NCBI GenBank assembly: GCA_035533075.1 | Contig: DATLUO010000219.1 | Coordinates: 1 to 51,432 of the forward strand | Origin: Pirellulales bacterium | GTDB lineage: Bacteria > Planctomycetota > Planctomycetia > Pirellulales > JAICIG01 | Direction: 5' to 3' | Length of the DNA stretch: 51,432 nt | Shown: positions 7,768-16,398 of the stretch, piece by piece | Position numbering within the stretch: position 1 is the first letter of the stretch | Layout of the letters: each line of letters starts with the position of its first letter | Translations under genes and position numbers: made by a program | The notes under the pieces: generated by a model | What the model was told of the DNA's origin: nothing | The model's input: the letters and a program-made list of their open reading frames with translations, nothing else | Database searches by the model: none

Positions 7768-10700
7768 ATGAGTCACATAAACTGCTTGAGCCAACAGGAA
7801 CTTTCCGACTATTGCCTGGGCACGCTCGATCCCAAGCTCGCCGACGACGTCGCCGATCACGTCGAGCACTGCCCGCGGTGCGACTTTACGCTCCGGCAAC
7901 TCGAGGCGCAAGGCGATACGCTGTTTTCGTCGCTGCGGGAGCCGGTGTATGACGATCCCTACCTTCGCGAGCCGGAGTTGAGCCGCGTTTTTGATTTGGC
8001 GGCCGCCCTCGCGCCGGCGGCGGCTTCGGGACCGGCCGTCGCCGAGCAGCTTCGCGATTATCGGCTGCTGGTCCGGTTGGGGCAGGGTGGCATGGGCACG
8101 GTTTACAAAGCGGTGCATACCCGCTTGGACAAGCTGGTGGCGGTCAAGCTGCTGCCGCCCGACCGCACCCGCGACCCACACGCCGTGGCCCGCTTTCAGC
8201 GTGAAATGAAGGCGGTCGGCAAGCTCGAGCACCCGAATATCGTGGCCGCGCACGACGCCGGCGAGGCCGATGGCCGGCACTACCTGGTGATGGAATACGT
8301 CGAGGGACTCGATCTCGCCGAAGTCTCGCGCCGCGCGCGGCCGCTCGCCGTGGCCGACGCTTGCGAGCTGGCCCGCCAGGCGGCGCTGGGACTCGATTAC
8401 GCCCACCACCACGGCCTGATTCACCGCGACGTCAAGCCCTCGAACCTGATGCTCACCGCCGACGGGCACGTGAAGATTCTCGACCTCGGCCTGGCCTTGT
8501 TGCAGGGCGAGCCGGTCGCCGGCGGCGAGCTGACGGGCACGGAGCAACTGATGGGCACCACCGACTACATGGCCCCCGAGCAGGCCGGCGACTGCCACGG
8601 CGTCGGCGGCCCCGCCGATATCTACAGTCTCGGCTGTACGCTCTACAAGTTGCTGACGGGCGTAGTGCCCTACGGCGGTCCGGCATTCGCGACGTCGATG
8701 AAGAAGTTGCTGGCCCACGTCAACGCACCGGTGCCGAACCTGGCGGAGCGCCGTGTCGGCCTGCCCGATGGGCTGGTAGCCGCCGTGGAGCGGATGATGG
8801 CCAAGCTGCCCGAGGCACGGTTTGCCACAGCGGCCGAGGTGGCGGGCGCGCTGGCGCCCTTCGCCGCCGGCAGCGACCTGCCGGCCTTATTCGCCGCCGC
8901 CGCGCGGAAGACCGCATCCGGCGCGGCGCAAACGCATGCGTTACCCACCGTCGCGTCGGCGGCGCCGATTCACGCGGCCTCGCTATCGCAAATCGCCGAC
9001 ACCAACGACTATCTCTCGTCAGCACTCAGCGGAACGGAGGACGACGTCTCGGACGTTGCCCCAGCGGAGTCTGCAGGGAACGCCCTCTGTGGCGTTCCGC
9101 TGGCCGCGGACCCAACGTTGCCGACGGTTACTCGGAACGCCACCGAGGGCGTTCCCTACAGAATTCCGCCACGCCGGCGACTGCTCGTCGCCGCGGCCGG
9201 CGCCGCGGCGGTTTTGCTGATGGGCGTCGTGATCATCGTCAAAATGCGCGACGGCTCGACGCGCAGGTTCGAGGTTAAGGGCGACGTGAAAGAATTCACG
9301 ATAACTCCCAAGGACGATGCCGATGCCACCACGACGCCCGCAGACCCCAACCGCGAAGTTGTGAAATGGGTGTTCGAAGTAGGCGGGAACGTGGCGGCCG
9401 TCAATCGCGAGGCGTGGGGGTGGCCAAGCAAGTGGCCGGAAAGTCCGTCTGACGTGCCAGACGACTCCGATGATTTGATGATCCTACTCATGGATTGTCA
9501 AAAAGTTACCGATGCCGACCTCAAGCGTTTCAAATCGCTTACCAAGCCGTTTTGGTTGTGCCTGACGCGTACGCACATCACCGACGCGGGGCTCGCGGAG
9601 CTGCGCGGGCTGCCAAACCTACGCATTCTCATTCTTGACGAAACCGCGATTACGCGCGTCGGACTCGAGAACCTTGGCACCCTGCCCAATCTTGAAACAA
9701 TCGAGCTTCAGCGCACCGCAACGAGAGGCGCTGACCTAGGGCTTTTGGCCAACTTTCCAAAATTGGGACTCGTCGGCGTCGGACCGCCGCATTTGAGCCT
9801 TGAAGGGGTCGAGGTGTTGTCGACGATGCCGAACGTCTCTGTCGGGTTGACCGCTGTCGGGGAGGCCGACCTGAAATATTTTGGCAAACTGAGCCATCTG
9901 CAGTCGCTCTCCGTTGGCGGCAAGGAATTCAACGACGCTTGCCTTGAACCGCTCGCCAGTCTGACGAACCTGACGGTGCTGGGCCTATGGGACACGTCGG
10001 TCGGCAATGCCGGTATTGCCCGACTTCCGCTTCAGGCGCCTCGCCTCACGGTCCTGAGTGTCTCCTATGGTCGGCTGACCGACGATGCCGTGCAGCACCT
10101 GACCAAGCTGCGGAAGCTCGATGGCTTAAATCTTCTCGCGACAGGAGTGACGTCCGCCGGCGTTGCCGAACTAAAGGCCGCCTTGCCGAATTGCAAAATC
10201 CAATGGACGGATTCCGGCCGCACACCGGCTCCGTCCGAGGCCGACCGCGAAGTCGTGAAATGGGTATTCGGCGTAGGCGGCCGAGTAGCGGCCGTCGGTA
10301 AAGGGCCGTGGGCCTGGCCGGGCAAGTTCCTCGAACGACCGTCGGACTTGCCTGACGACCTCGACCAATTGAGTATTGTGCTTGCGAATTGTAGGGAAGT
10401 GACCGATGCCGACCTCAAGCGGCTAAAATCACTCCCCAAGCTATTTGAGTTGAGCCTGAGCGGCACGCGCATCACCGATGCGGGGCTGGCCGAGCTTCAC
10501 GGGTTACCGAACCTCCGAGTGCTATATGTAGACGAGACTGCGATCACGCGCGCCGGGGTCGAGAAGCTTGGCGTGCTGCCGAATCTTGAAATGATCCGTC
10601 TTGGCGGTACAGCGACGACCCCGGCGGATCTGGTCCTGCTCTCGCGGTTTCCGAAGCTCGCTTTCATACAGCTTGGCCGCGCTCAATTGACCAACGAGGG

Positions 10701-12156
10701 AGTCGTAGTGCTCTCGGCTATGAAGACTATCGATTCGCTGGAGACGAGGAACGATGTCGGCTTGGATGAGTTCGGGCGCATCGCCAATCTAAGTCAACTG
10801 CGACATCTTGCCGCCGTGGGTGAATCATGCAGCGACGCTTGCCTCGAAACGCTCAGCAAACTAGCGAATCTGAACGACCTGTTGCTGTATTCGACATCGG
10901 TGACCGATGCAGGCATTGCCAGCCTTCCCCAGGTGGCTCCGGGACTCGTCTTCTTGACCGTCTCCGGAGGGCAAGTGACCGACGCGGCTGTCAAGCACCT
11001 GGCTGCGCTGACGAAGCTCGAAGTCGTGAATCTCCGCCAAACGCAGGTTACCGCCGCGGGCGTTGCCGAGCTACAGGCCGCCTTGCCGAATTGCAAAATC
11101 ACTTGGACCGATGGCAGCATCACGCCGCCTGCCCCGTCGGTCGCCACCGATGCCGACCGCGATGTCGTGAAATGGGTATTCGATATTGGCGGGCGAATTT
11201 CGGTTGGCGAGGGCGACGTTTGGGCGGCGGCAAAGGCAATTAACGATGCGTCTGGTCTGCCTGTCAGGTTTGGCAGCCTGGTGATCGGTCTGTCCGATTG
11301 CCCAAACGTGACCGACGCCGACCTGAAACGGTTCAGGTCGCTGAGCAAGCCATTCGGGCTCGCGCTTGGCGGAACGAGCATCACCGACGCGGGGCTGGCG
11401 GAACTGCACGATTTGCCGAACCTACGATACCTATACAGGCTTACCACGGTCACTCGCGCCGGGCTCGATAGCCTCGGGGTTCTACCGAATCTTTATAACA
11501 TCGAACTCAATGGCACATCGACGACCGACGCGGACCTTTCGCTCCTGTCGCGGTTTCCCAAGCTGCATAGTGTTGCACTCGCACAAGCGCACCTCACCGA
11601 TCGGGGAGTGCAAGTGCTCGCCACCATGCCGAAGATCGTCGCGCTGTACGCTGACGGCGCCGCGGAAGCCGAAACCGAGCGGATTGGCAATCTCAGCCAA
11701 CTGCGCACTCTTTCCGTCGGGGGCAGGCAATTCAACGACGCTTGCCTTGAGCCGCTCAGCAAACTGACGAACCTGATCAGCCTGGGACTATATAACACTT
11801 CGGTGACCGACAAAGGCGTTGCCAGGCTTCCAATCGTCGCGCCGCGGCTCGACTACCTGAATCTCTTTGGAGCGCCGGTGACCGACACGGCGTGCAAGGA
11901 GCTGGCCGCGTTGGCGAAACTGAAGGCCCTGGTGCTGACCGACTGCCGCATCGGCGACGCCGGCCTGGAGAAACTGTCGGCGTCATTGGGCCTTGAACTA
12001 ATTGAACTCAGCGGAACCGACGTTACGGACGATGGCCTCAAGCATTTGCACAGGCTCGTCAACCTGAAGCAGCTCGATCTGACCAACACGCAGGTCACCG
12101 CTGCGGGCGTCGCCGAGCTGAAAACGGCGTTGCCAGGCTGCAATATCCAAAGATGA
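7768..12156 (+). CDS. Zinc-finger / Ser-Thr kinase / transmembrane / triple LRR-module protein
   Basis: From ATG 7768 the product has 1462 residues. An anti-sigma-like zinc-finger signature (HVEHCPRC: H31, C35, C38) comes first. A protein kinase domain follows at about 98-370 with GQGGMG (105-110), lysine 127, HRDVKPSN (D221) and DLG in place of DFG (239-241). The linker is partly encoded by a palindromic repeat (9071-9161). A single membrane span lies near 470-492. The outer part is three tandem ~300-residue modules beginning at 9349, 10243 and 11155, each starting with (N/D)R(E/D)VVKWVF and continuing with leucine-rich repeats of the (V/I)TDAGLAEL type, ending PNCKI or PGCNI. It is probably a receptor-like kinase paired with the upstream sigma factor; its ligand is unknown. 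The upstream in-frame start at 7735 adds only 11 residues. Confidence 0.9.
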   Translation: MSHINCLSQQELSDYCLGTLDPKLADDVADHVEHCPRCDFTLRQLEAQGDTLFSSLREPVYDDPYLREPELSRVFDLAAALAPAAASGPAVAEQLRDYRLLVRLGQGGMGTVYKAVHTRLDKLVAVKLLPPDRTRDPHAVARFQREMKAVGKLEHPNIVAAHDAGEADGRHYLVMEYVEGLDLAEVSRRARPLAVADACELARQAALGLDYAHHHGLIHRDVKPSNLMLTADGHVKILDLGLALLQGEPVAGGELTGTEQLMGTTDYMAPEQAGDCHGVGGPADIYSLGCTLYKLLTGVVPYGGPAFATSMKKLLAHVNAPVPNLAERRVGLPDGLVAAVERMMAKLPEARFATAAEVAGALAPFAAGSDLPALFAAAARKTASGAAQTHALPTVASAAPIHAASLSQIADTNDYLSSALSGTEDDVSDVAPAESAGNALCGVPLAADPTLPTVTRNATEGVPYRIPPRRRLLVAAAGAAAVLLMGVVIIVKMRDGSTRRFEVKGDVKEFTITPKDDADATTTPADPNREVVKWVFEVGGNVAAVNREAWGWPSKWPESPSDVPDDSDDLMILLMDCQKVTDADLKRFKSLTKPFWLCLTRTHITDAGLAELRGLPNLRILILDETAITRVGLENLGTLPNLETIELQRTATRGADLGLLANFPKLGLVGVGPPHLSLEGVEVLSTMPNVSVGLTAVGEADLKYFGKLSHLQSLSVGGKEFNDACLEPLASLTNLTVLGLWDTSVGNAGIARLPLQAPRLTVLSVSYGRLTDDAVQHLTKLRKLDGLNLLATGVTSAGVAELKAALPNCKIQWTDSGRTPAPSEADREVVKWVFGVGGRVAAVGKGPWAWPGKFLERPSDLPDDLDQLSIVLANCREVTDADLKRLKSLPKLFELSLSGTRITDAGLAELHGLPNLRVLYVDETAITRAGVEKLGVLPNLEMIRLGGTATTPADLVLLSRFPKLAFIQLGRAQLTNEGVVVLSAMKTIDSLETRNDVGLDEFGRIANLSQLRHLAAVGESCSDACLETLSKLANLNDLLLYSTSVTDAGIASLPQVAPGLVFLTVSGGQVTDAAVKHLAALTKLEVVNLRQTQVTAAGVAELQAALPNCKITWTDGSITPPAPSVATDADRDVVKWVFDIGGRISVGEGDVWAAAKAINDASGLPVRFGSLVIGLSDCPNVTDADLKRFRSLSKPFGLALGGTSITDAGLAELHDLPNLRYLYRLTTVTRAGLDSLGVLPNLYNIELNGTSTTDADLSLLSRFPKLHSVALAQAHLTDRGVQVLATMPKIVALYADGAAEAETERIGNLSQLRTLSVGGRQFNDACLEPLSKLTNLISLGLYNTSVTDKGVARLPIVAPRLDYLNLFGAPVTDTACKELAALAKLKALVLTDCRIGDAGLEKLSASLGLELIELSGTDVTDDGLKHLHRLVNLKQLDLTNTQVTAAGVAELKTALPGCNIQR
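9071..9161. repeat. Palindromic repeat element embedded in the kinase gene
   Basis: Arms 9071-9100 and 9133-9161 are near-perfect inverted copies (core GGAACGCCAC..GAGGGCGTTCC). An intergenic copy of the same element is at 32331-32424. Here it is translated in frame as part of the linker between kinase domain and membrane span (NALCGVPLA ... TRNATEGVPYRIP). Confidence 0.85.
9349..12156 (+). repeat. Three tandem ~0.9-kb coding modules (LRR ectodomain)
   Basis: Module starts at 9349, 10243 and 11155 (periods 894 and 912 bases). Each encodes the VVKWVF opening, a WPxK/WAAAK-like tract, VTDADLKR, ITDAGLAEL and VTxAGVAEL repeats and an NC(K/N)I closing. Divergence between modules is considerable, so the duplication is not recent. 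Confidence 0.85.
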
Positions 12157-12348
12157 ACCGCGGGCCGGCTATGAAGTGCATTTGGAGTTTTCGCGACAGG
12201 TTGGGCCTCGTTCGGCACTTTCTTCTTAGGCGGCGATGGGCGGGCGTTTTTCTGTGTCGGGAAATCCGCTCAACGGCGTTAATACTCATGAAGCTGGAGT
12301 GTTACAGATAAGTGGAGAACATGACCACCAGAACCACGGAGTTGAATC

Positions 12349-14874
12349 ATGACATTTGACGCTTACCACAAATGGCTGGGCATTCCGCCGGCGGAGCAGC
12401 CGGCGAATCATTACCGCTTGTTGGGCATCGCCACTTTTGAGGACGATCCCGACGTGATCGAGACCGCCGCCGATCAGCGGATGGCGCTGCTGCGCACGTT
12501 TCAAACCGGGCAGCACTCGGCGCTGTCGCAAAAGCTGCTGAACGAGCTCTCCGCCGCCAAGCTGTGCCTGCTCAAGGCGGAGAAAAAGGCCGCCTACGAC
12601 GCCGAGCTGCGCCGCCGAATCGACGCGGCGCAGGCGCCCAAGCCGGTGATCCCGATGGCCATGCCGCTAACGGCTTCGCCCGTGCGACCGTTGGAGCCGA
12701 CGCGCGTGGCAACCGAAGCGCCGGCCTTGATCGTCACCGACGGCGGCGCCGCGCGGCATTCCACGCGCAAGCGCCGCCGAGGGCTTGGCTCGGCGGCCTC
12801 CGCCTGGTTGGCCCTCGCCGCGGTGGCGATCCCGGCCTTCGCGTTCGTGGGCTACTCGATTTGGAACAAGCCCCGTCCCGAGCAGAAAACACCGCCGGCG
12901 GCACGGCCGATGGTACACGAGTCAGCGGGAACAGATAAGCCACAACCGAATCCGCCTGCGCCGCAGCCGGCTGAACAGCCGATGCCCTCAACCGGCGGCA
13001 GTCAGCCGGAGCCTCCGCCGACGGTCCCCGAGCTTGCCAGCGGCAATATCATCTCCGACGGCTTCGTACCCTTGTTCAACGGCAAAGACCTCACTGGCTG
13101 GAAGACGCACCCGAACCAGCCGGGCAATTGGCGCGCGGAAGACGGCGTGCTGATCGGCTCAGGTCCGGCCGAAAGCAACCTTTACAGCGAACGCGGCAAC
13201 TTCACGAACTTCCATTTGCGAACCGAAGCATCCATCAACGACGGCGGCAACAGTGGCGTGTTCTGCCGCTCGCGCTTCGGCCCGGTCAGGCCCGCTGACG
13301 GTCCTCGCTGGCCCGACGGCTACGAAGCGCAGATCAATAGCACACACTCCGATCCGAACAAGACCGGCAGCCTCTACGGACCGCGAGGCGCCGTAGTCGG
13401 CATCGCCAACTCGATTGTGCGGCCGAACGAGTGGTTCAAGTTGGAACTGATTGCCGCCGACAGCCACCTTGTCGTCAAAGTCAACGGCCAAACGACCGCC
13501 GACTATGTTGACGCTGACCGTAGCTTCCCGATGGGCCATCTCGCCTTGCAGCAGCATAATCCGCAGACCGTCGTCAAGTATCGCAAGATCGAGATTCGCG
13601 AGGATCTGCCGATCAACCAAATTGCCGTGAACGGCCCGCACGTCGAACCAGCGGGACAAGGCGGATCCGCATCGAGTGAGGCGCCGGTTGACACGCCGGT
13701 CGTCAACAATCAACGTCCGCAATCAGTTGCATCGTCCGCGCCAGGGCCAAAAAGCGACGTGAAGCCCGCCGGGCCTACCGCCAAGCTACCGTCGCTCGCC
13801 GATCTGGCGAAGGAAAACGACCCGGCGGAAAAGGCCAAGCTCACCGCGACGGAAGCATTCTTGCTAAAGCAGCACACGGAGGCGGTCACGCGCATCGCCT
13901 TTCACCGCACCATGCCGCTCTTGGCCTCGGCCGGCAAAGACGGCCAGATCCTCCTCTGGAACCTGGAAACGCGCGCGTTGCAGCTCCTGGTGCATAAGTT
14001 CAATGAAGAATCTTGGGCGGTCAAGTTCAGCCCCGACGGCAGCATGCTCGCCTTGGCCAATCGCAATTGGTGGGGCAGCAGGTTATTGTTCAAAACGCCC
14101 CTGGGTGTGCAGTTGAATGAAATCAAGGACTTCAAGAAGAGCGGCGGCGGAGCGGTGGGCTCGATCGCCTACAGCCACGACGGCCGCTTGTTCGCCGCCG
14201 GTCAAGACGATGGCACCATTCGCCTGTGGGACGTGGCCCAGTTGAACGAAATCGCTCCCGTCGCCTTCGGCTCGGAAAGCAGGATCTACGCCTTGGCCTT
14301 CGGGCCCCTTGCCGGCGATCGAAAAAATAAGCGCACCGAATACCTACTGGCCGCGGGAGGCACGGACGGCGAGCTCAGGACGCTGGCCGTGACCTATGGC
14401 AAAAGCAAGGCGGGCGACCGGTGTACCTTCCAACCGACCGCCGTGCAGTTTGCCAAGGCGGGCGAGGTGCGGGGCGTGCGGTTCAGCCCGGACGGTAAGC
14501 TTTTGGGGTGCGGGCGTCGGGGAAGCGTTGCCCTTTACCATCCGCGAACGGGCGAAAGCGTGCGCCAGCTTGCGGCCGACGGTGGCACCGTCGAATGGAT
14601 CGCGTTTCACCCGCATCGCCCCTGGTGTGTCACGGCGCACAACAACGACCATGTGGCCCGCATCTGGAACACCGAGACGGCGGAGCTGCTGTGCGAATTG
14701 CGCGGCCACACCGGGGGCGTGATGTGCGCCGAGTTCAGCCCCGATGGCCGCCACGTCGCCACGGCATCCGAAGACTTTTCGATCAAAGTCTGGGATCTGG
14801 TCGGAGCCGACGTGCCCGCCGCGCCGAAGAAGGGAAAAAAGGCCAAGCCGGTCCCGTTGCTCGTCGGAGACTAA
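12349..14874 (+). CDS. J-like domain / transmembrane / DUF1080 / WD40 fusion protein
   Basis: The product (841 residues) has four parts. Residues 1-92 (YHKWLGIPPAEQPANHYRLL ... AAYDAELRRR) form the J-domain-like helical module seen in planctomycete signalling proteins, without a classic HPD. A membrane span follows at about 153-174 (WLALAAVAIPAFAFVGYSIW). A DUF1080 (3-keto-disaccharide hydrolase/lectin-like) domain spans about 240-420 (FVPLFNGKDLTGWKTHPNQP, NSGVFCRSRF, GHLALQQHN). A WD40 propeller occupies about 500-830 (LLASAGKDGQILLWNLET, VKFSPDGSMLALANRN, SHDGRLFAAGQDDGTIRLWD, FSPDGRHVATASEDFSIKVW). GGAG precedes ATG 12349 by 7 bases. Its last 141 coding bases are duplicated 1508 bases downstream. 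Confidence 0.88.
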   Translation: MTFDAYHKWLGIPPAEQPANHYRLLGIATFEDDPDVIETAADQRMALLRTFQTGQHSALSQKLLNELSAAKLCLLKAEKKAAYDAELRRRIDAAQAPKPVIPMAMPLTASPVRPLEPTRVATEAPALIVTDGGAARHSTRKRRRGLGSAASAWLALAAVAIPAFAFVGYSIWNKPRPEQKTPPAARPMVHESAGTDKPQPNPPAPQPAEQPMPSTGGSQPEPPPTVPELASGNIISDGFVPLFNGKDLTGWKTHPNQPGNWRAEDGVLIGSGPAESNLYSERGNFTNFHLRTEASINDGGNSGVFCRSRFGPVRPADGPRWPDGYEAQINSTHSDPNKTGSLYGPRGAVVGIANSIVRPNEWFKLELIAADSHLVVKVNGQTTADYVDADRSFPMGHLALQQHNPQTVVKYRKIEIREDLPINQIAVNGPHVEPAGQGGSASSEAPVDTPVVNNQRPQSVASSAPGPKSDVKPAGPTAKLPSLADLAKENDPAEKAKLTATEAFLLKQHTEAVTRIAFHRTMPLLASAGKDGQILLWNLETRALQLLVHKFNEESWAVKFSPDGSMLALANRNWWGSRLLFKTPLGVQLNEIKDFKKSGGGAVGSIAYSHDGRLFAAGQDDGTIRLWDVAQLNEIAPVAFGSESRIYALAFGPLAGDRKNKRTEYLLAAGGTDGELRTLAVTYGKSKAGDRCTFQPTAVQFAKAGEVRGVRFSPDGKLLGCGRRGSVALYHPRTGESVRQLAADGGTVEWIAFHPHRPWCVTAHNNDHVARIWNTETAELLCELRGHTGGVMCAEFSPDGRHVATASEDFSIKVWDLVGADVPAAPKKGKKAKPVPLLVGD

Positions 14875-14885
14875 TTCCTGACCGC
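14734..14885 (+). repeat. Direct repeat copy 1 (3' end of the WD40 gene)
   Basis: These 152 bases (last WD40 blade, stop codon and 11 bases beyond) match 16242-16393 at a constant offset of 1508 with 8 mismatches by hand count, about 95 percent identity. Confidence 0.92.
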
Positions 14886-15016
14886 CGAGGCTGATCGAGG
14901 ATGTACCACGAGATGCCTGAAAGCAGCCTCCGGCGTTCGCCAGTCAGCGTCGTTCGCTCCACCGTCGCCATGCAAAACCTCTTTGAGCGCGTTGACCGGA
15001 TGATGCGGCGAGCGCG

Positions 15017-15583
15017 TTATCGACTGCCGACGCCCGCGCCGGCCTTTTCGCGCTCCTGAACGGTCGCCAGGAAACTCGATAACTGTTCGATCGGCGGAGA
15101 GGAGCGAAAGACCTCCAGTTGCTGAGGCGTCGCCGCCGTGAGAATTTCGACGGGACTCTTCACGGCGCACCCCTCCAAGACCATTCCCAGCACCATCTTT
15201 GGCAGGGCACGCGCAAAAGCGGTCTGCTCGGGAGTAAGTTGCCGACCAACGATCTCCTCCAGCAGGCGCGGTTCTTGAAAGAAGACGACTTCCAGCGAGG
15301 GAACGGCGACCACGATTTCCACGGGGACGCCCGCCGCGAAACTCGTGACCGACTCCTCAAGACTTAATCGCCGCTCCTCGATACGCTCCTCGTCGACCGT
15401 CTCGGCGTTCACCACAATCGCCAGCGGCTTCCTCTCGTCCACGAGCAGCGATACCGCAATCGAGTCGACGGACGAAAGGCTCTCCGCGGCCAAAAAACCG
15501 ATTCCCGCCAACAATTGCCGCGGGAGCAGGCCCTTGAGCAATTCAACGTCCGACCGTCCCACCGTCATGATGTAGGCAATCAT
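15017..15583 (-). CDS. TOPRIM-like partner protein of the nuclease module
   Basis: The product (188 residues) starts at ATG 15583, which overlaps the nuclease stop codon as ATGA, so the two are translationally coupled. The sequence alternates strands and helices in a TOPRIM-like order: IMTVGRSDVELLKGLLP, then LAAESLSSVDSIAVSLLV, LAIVVNAETVDEERIEERRL, VEIVVAVPSLEVVFFQEP. From memory, cyanobacterial relatives with an EGxxD and a DADS-type motif sit beside the same nuclease family. Here those positions read TVGRSD and VVNAET, so the metal-binding acids appear partly lost. The function is unknown; a regulatory or defence role is inference from context. The open frame upstream of 15583 is only a shadow of the nuclease gene. 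Confidence 0.65.
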   Translation of the reverse strand: MIAYIMTVGRSDVELLKGLLPRQLLAGIGFLAAESLSSVDSIAVSLLVDERKPLAIVVNAETVDEERIEERRLSLEESVTSFAAGVPVEIVVAVPSLEVVFFQEPRLLEEIVGRQLTPEQTAFARALPKMVLGMVLEGCAVKSPVEILTAATPQQLEVFRSSPPIEQLSSFLATVQEREKAGAGVGSR

Positions 15584-16218
15584 AAGACATCTCGCTCCAG
15601 GACGTTGTAATTCGGCACAGCCAGTTCGATGCACTTGCGGTGCTTCAGGACCAGCAAATCCGCAATGTTCTCGTTGGCCAAGGCGAACTCCACTTCTCCA
15701 CCGCTCCACAGGAGTATCGCCTGAGGCAGCGCGAAGGATGCCAGTAGCTTCGCCGATGGTGTAAAGTCGCTGGTGCTGAACAGTACGCCGATCGTGCCAG
15801 ACGGCCGCCGCAGCAGTTGACTGCGGACTTTCGCGATCGGCGCGAAAGAGACGTTTGCCCGGCTGTCCTTGCTTTCGATCAACGCCCTGATGTCTTGATA
15901 ATACACGGCCCCGTCAATTTGCTCCACCTCTTCGCTTAGCAACTCGACGGAGTAAGGCCAAGTCACTTGCGCCCCGCCGTGCTCGAACGCGCGGAGGACG
16001 AGATACTCGAACGCTTTGCCCGGTTCCCAACCGGGCGTGTCGCGCCGCTTGATCGCCAACCAGAGATCGCGCAATCGTGTCCAGTCGAGCGCACCGATTG
16101 CGGCCTCGTATTCCTCCGTCTTGGGCACGCTTGAGCGCCTCGTTGAATCCTTACCGAACCAATCTCCTTCCTCGTCAACCTGAGCATAGCCGAAATCCGG
16201 CGCCGTGCAATATGCCAA
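15580..16218 (-). CDS. Mrr-like PD-(D/E)XK restriction endonuclease family protein
   Basis: The product (212 residues) carries GKAFEYLVLRAFEHGGAQV (E71), then EEVEQIDGAVYY (D102) and ALIESKDSRANVSF (E115-S116-K117), the arrangement of a PD-(D/E)XK nuclease core, followed by VRSQLLRRPSGTIGVLFSTS and AILLWSGGEVEFAL, typical of Mrr-like proteins of the restriction-endonuclease superfamily. The catalytic residues look intact. It lies upstream of, and overlaps by 4 bases, the TOPRIM-like gene; the pair lies between two copies of a 152-bp direct repeat. ATG 16218 is used, but the domain itself begins near TEEYEAAI, so a later start is possible. DNA cleavage in defence is a reasonable inference, not shown. 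Confidence 0.8.
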   Translation of the reverse strand: MAYCTAPDFGYAQVDEEGDWFGKDSTRRSSVPKTEEYEAAIGALDWTRLRDLWLAIKRRDTPGWEPGKAFEYLVLRAFEHGGAQVTWPYSVELLSEEVEQIDGAVYYQDIRALIESKDSRANVSFAPIAKVRSQLLRRPSGTIGVLFSTSDFTPSAKLLASFALPQAILLWSGGEVEFALANENIADLLVLKHRKCIELAVPNYNVLERDVL

Positions 16219-16241
16219 TTGCTTTCCGCATGCCGCCTTGC

Positions 16242-16393
16242 TTCAGCCCCGATGGCCGCCACGTCGCCACGGCATCCGAAGACCTTTCGATCAGAGTCTG
16301 GGAGCTGGTCGGAGCCGACGTGCCCGCCGCGCCGAAGAAGGGAAGAAAGTCCAAGCCGGCCCCGTTGCTCGTCGGAGACTGATCCCTGACCGC
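16242..16393 (+). repeat. Direct repeat copy 2 (orphan WD40 gene end)
   Basis: This is a promoterless fragment encoding FSPDGRHVATASEDLSIRVW through PLLVGD and a stop codon, matching 14734-14885. It begins abruptly just upstream of the nuclease gene start, so the nuclease promoter must lie in or next to it. Confidence 0.92.
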
Positions 16394-16398
16394 GAATT

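Noticed and set aside
14871-15170. 99-residue minus-strand frame (HPVNALKEVLHGDGGANDADW region)
   Set aside because: The text looks partly protein-like, but it overlaps the end of the TOPRIM-like gene, has no ribosome-binding site and matches no family I can name.
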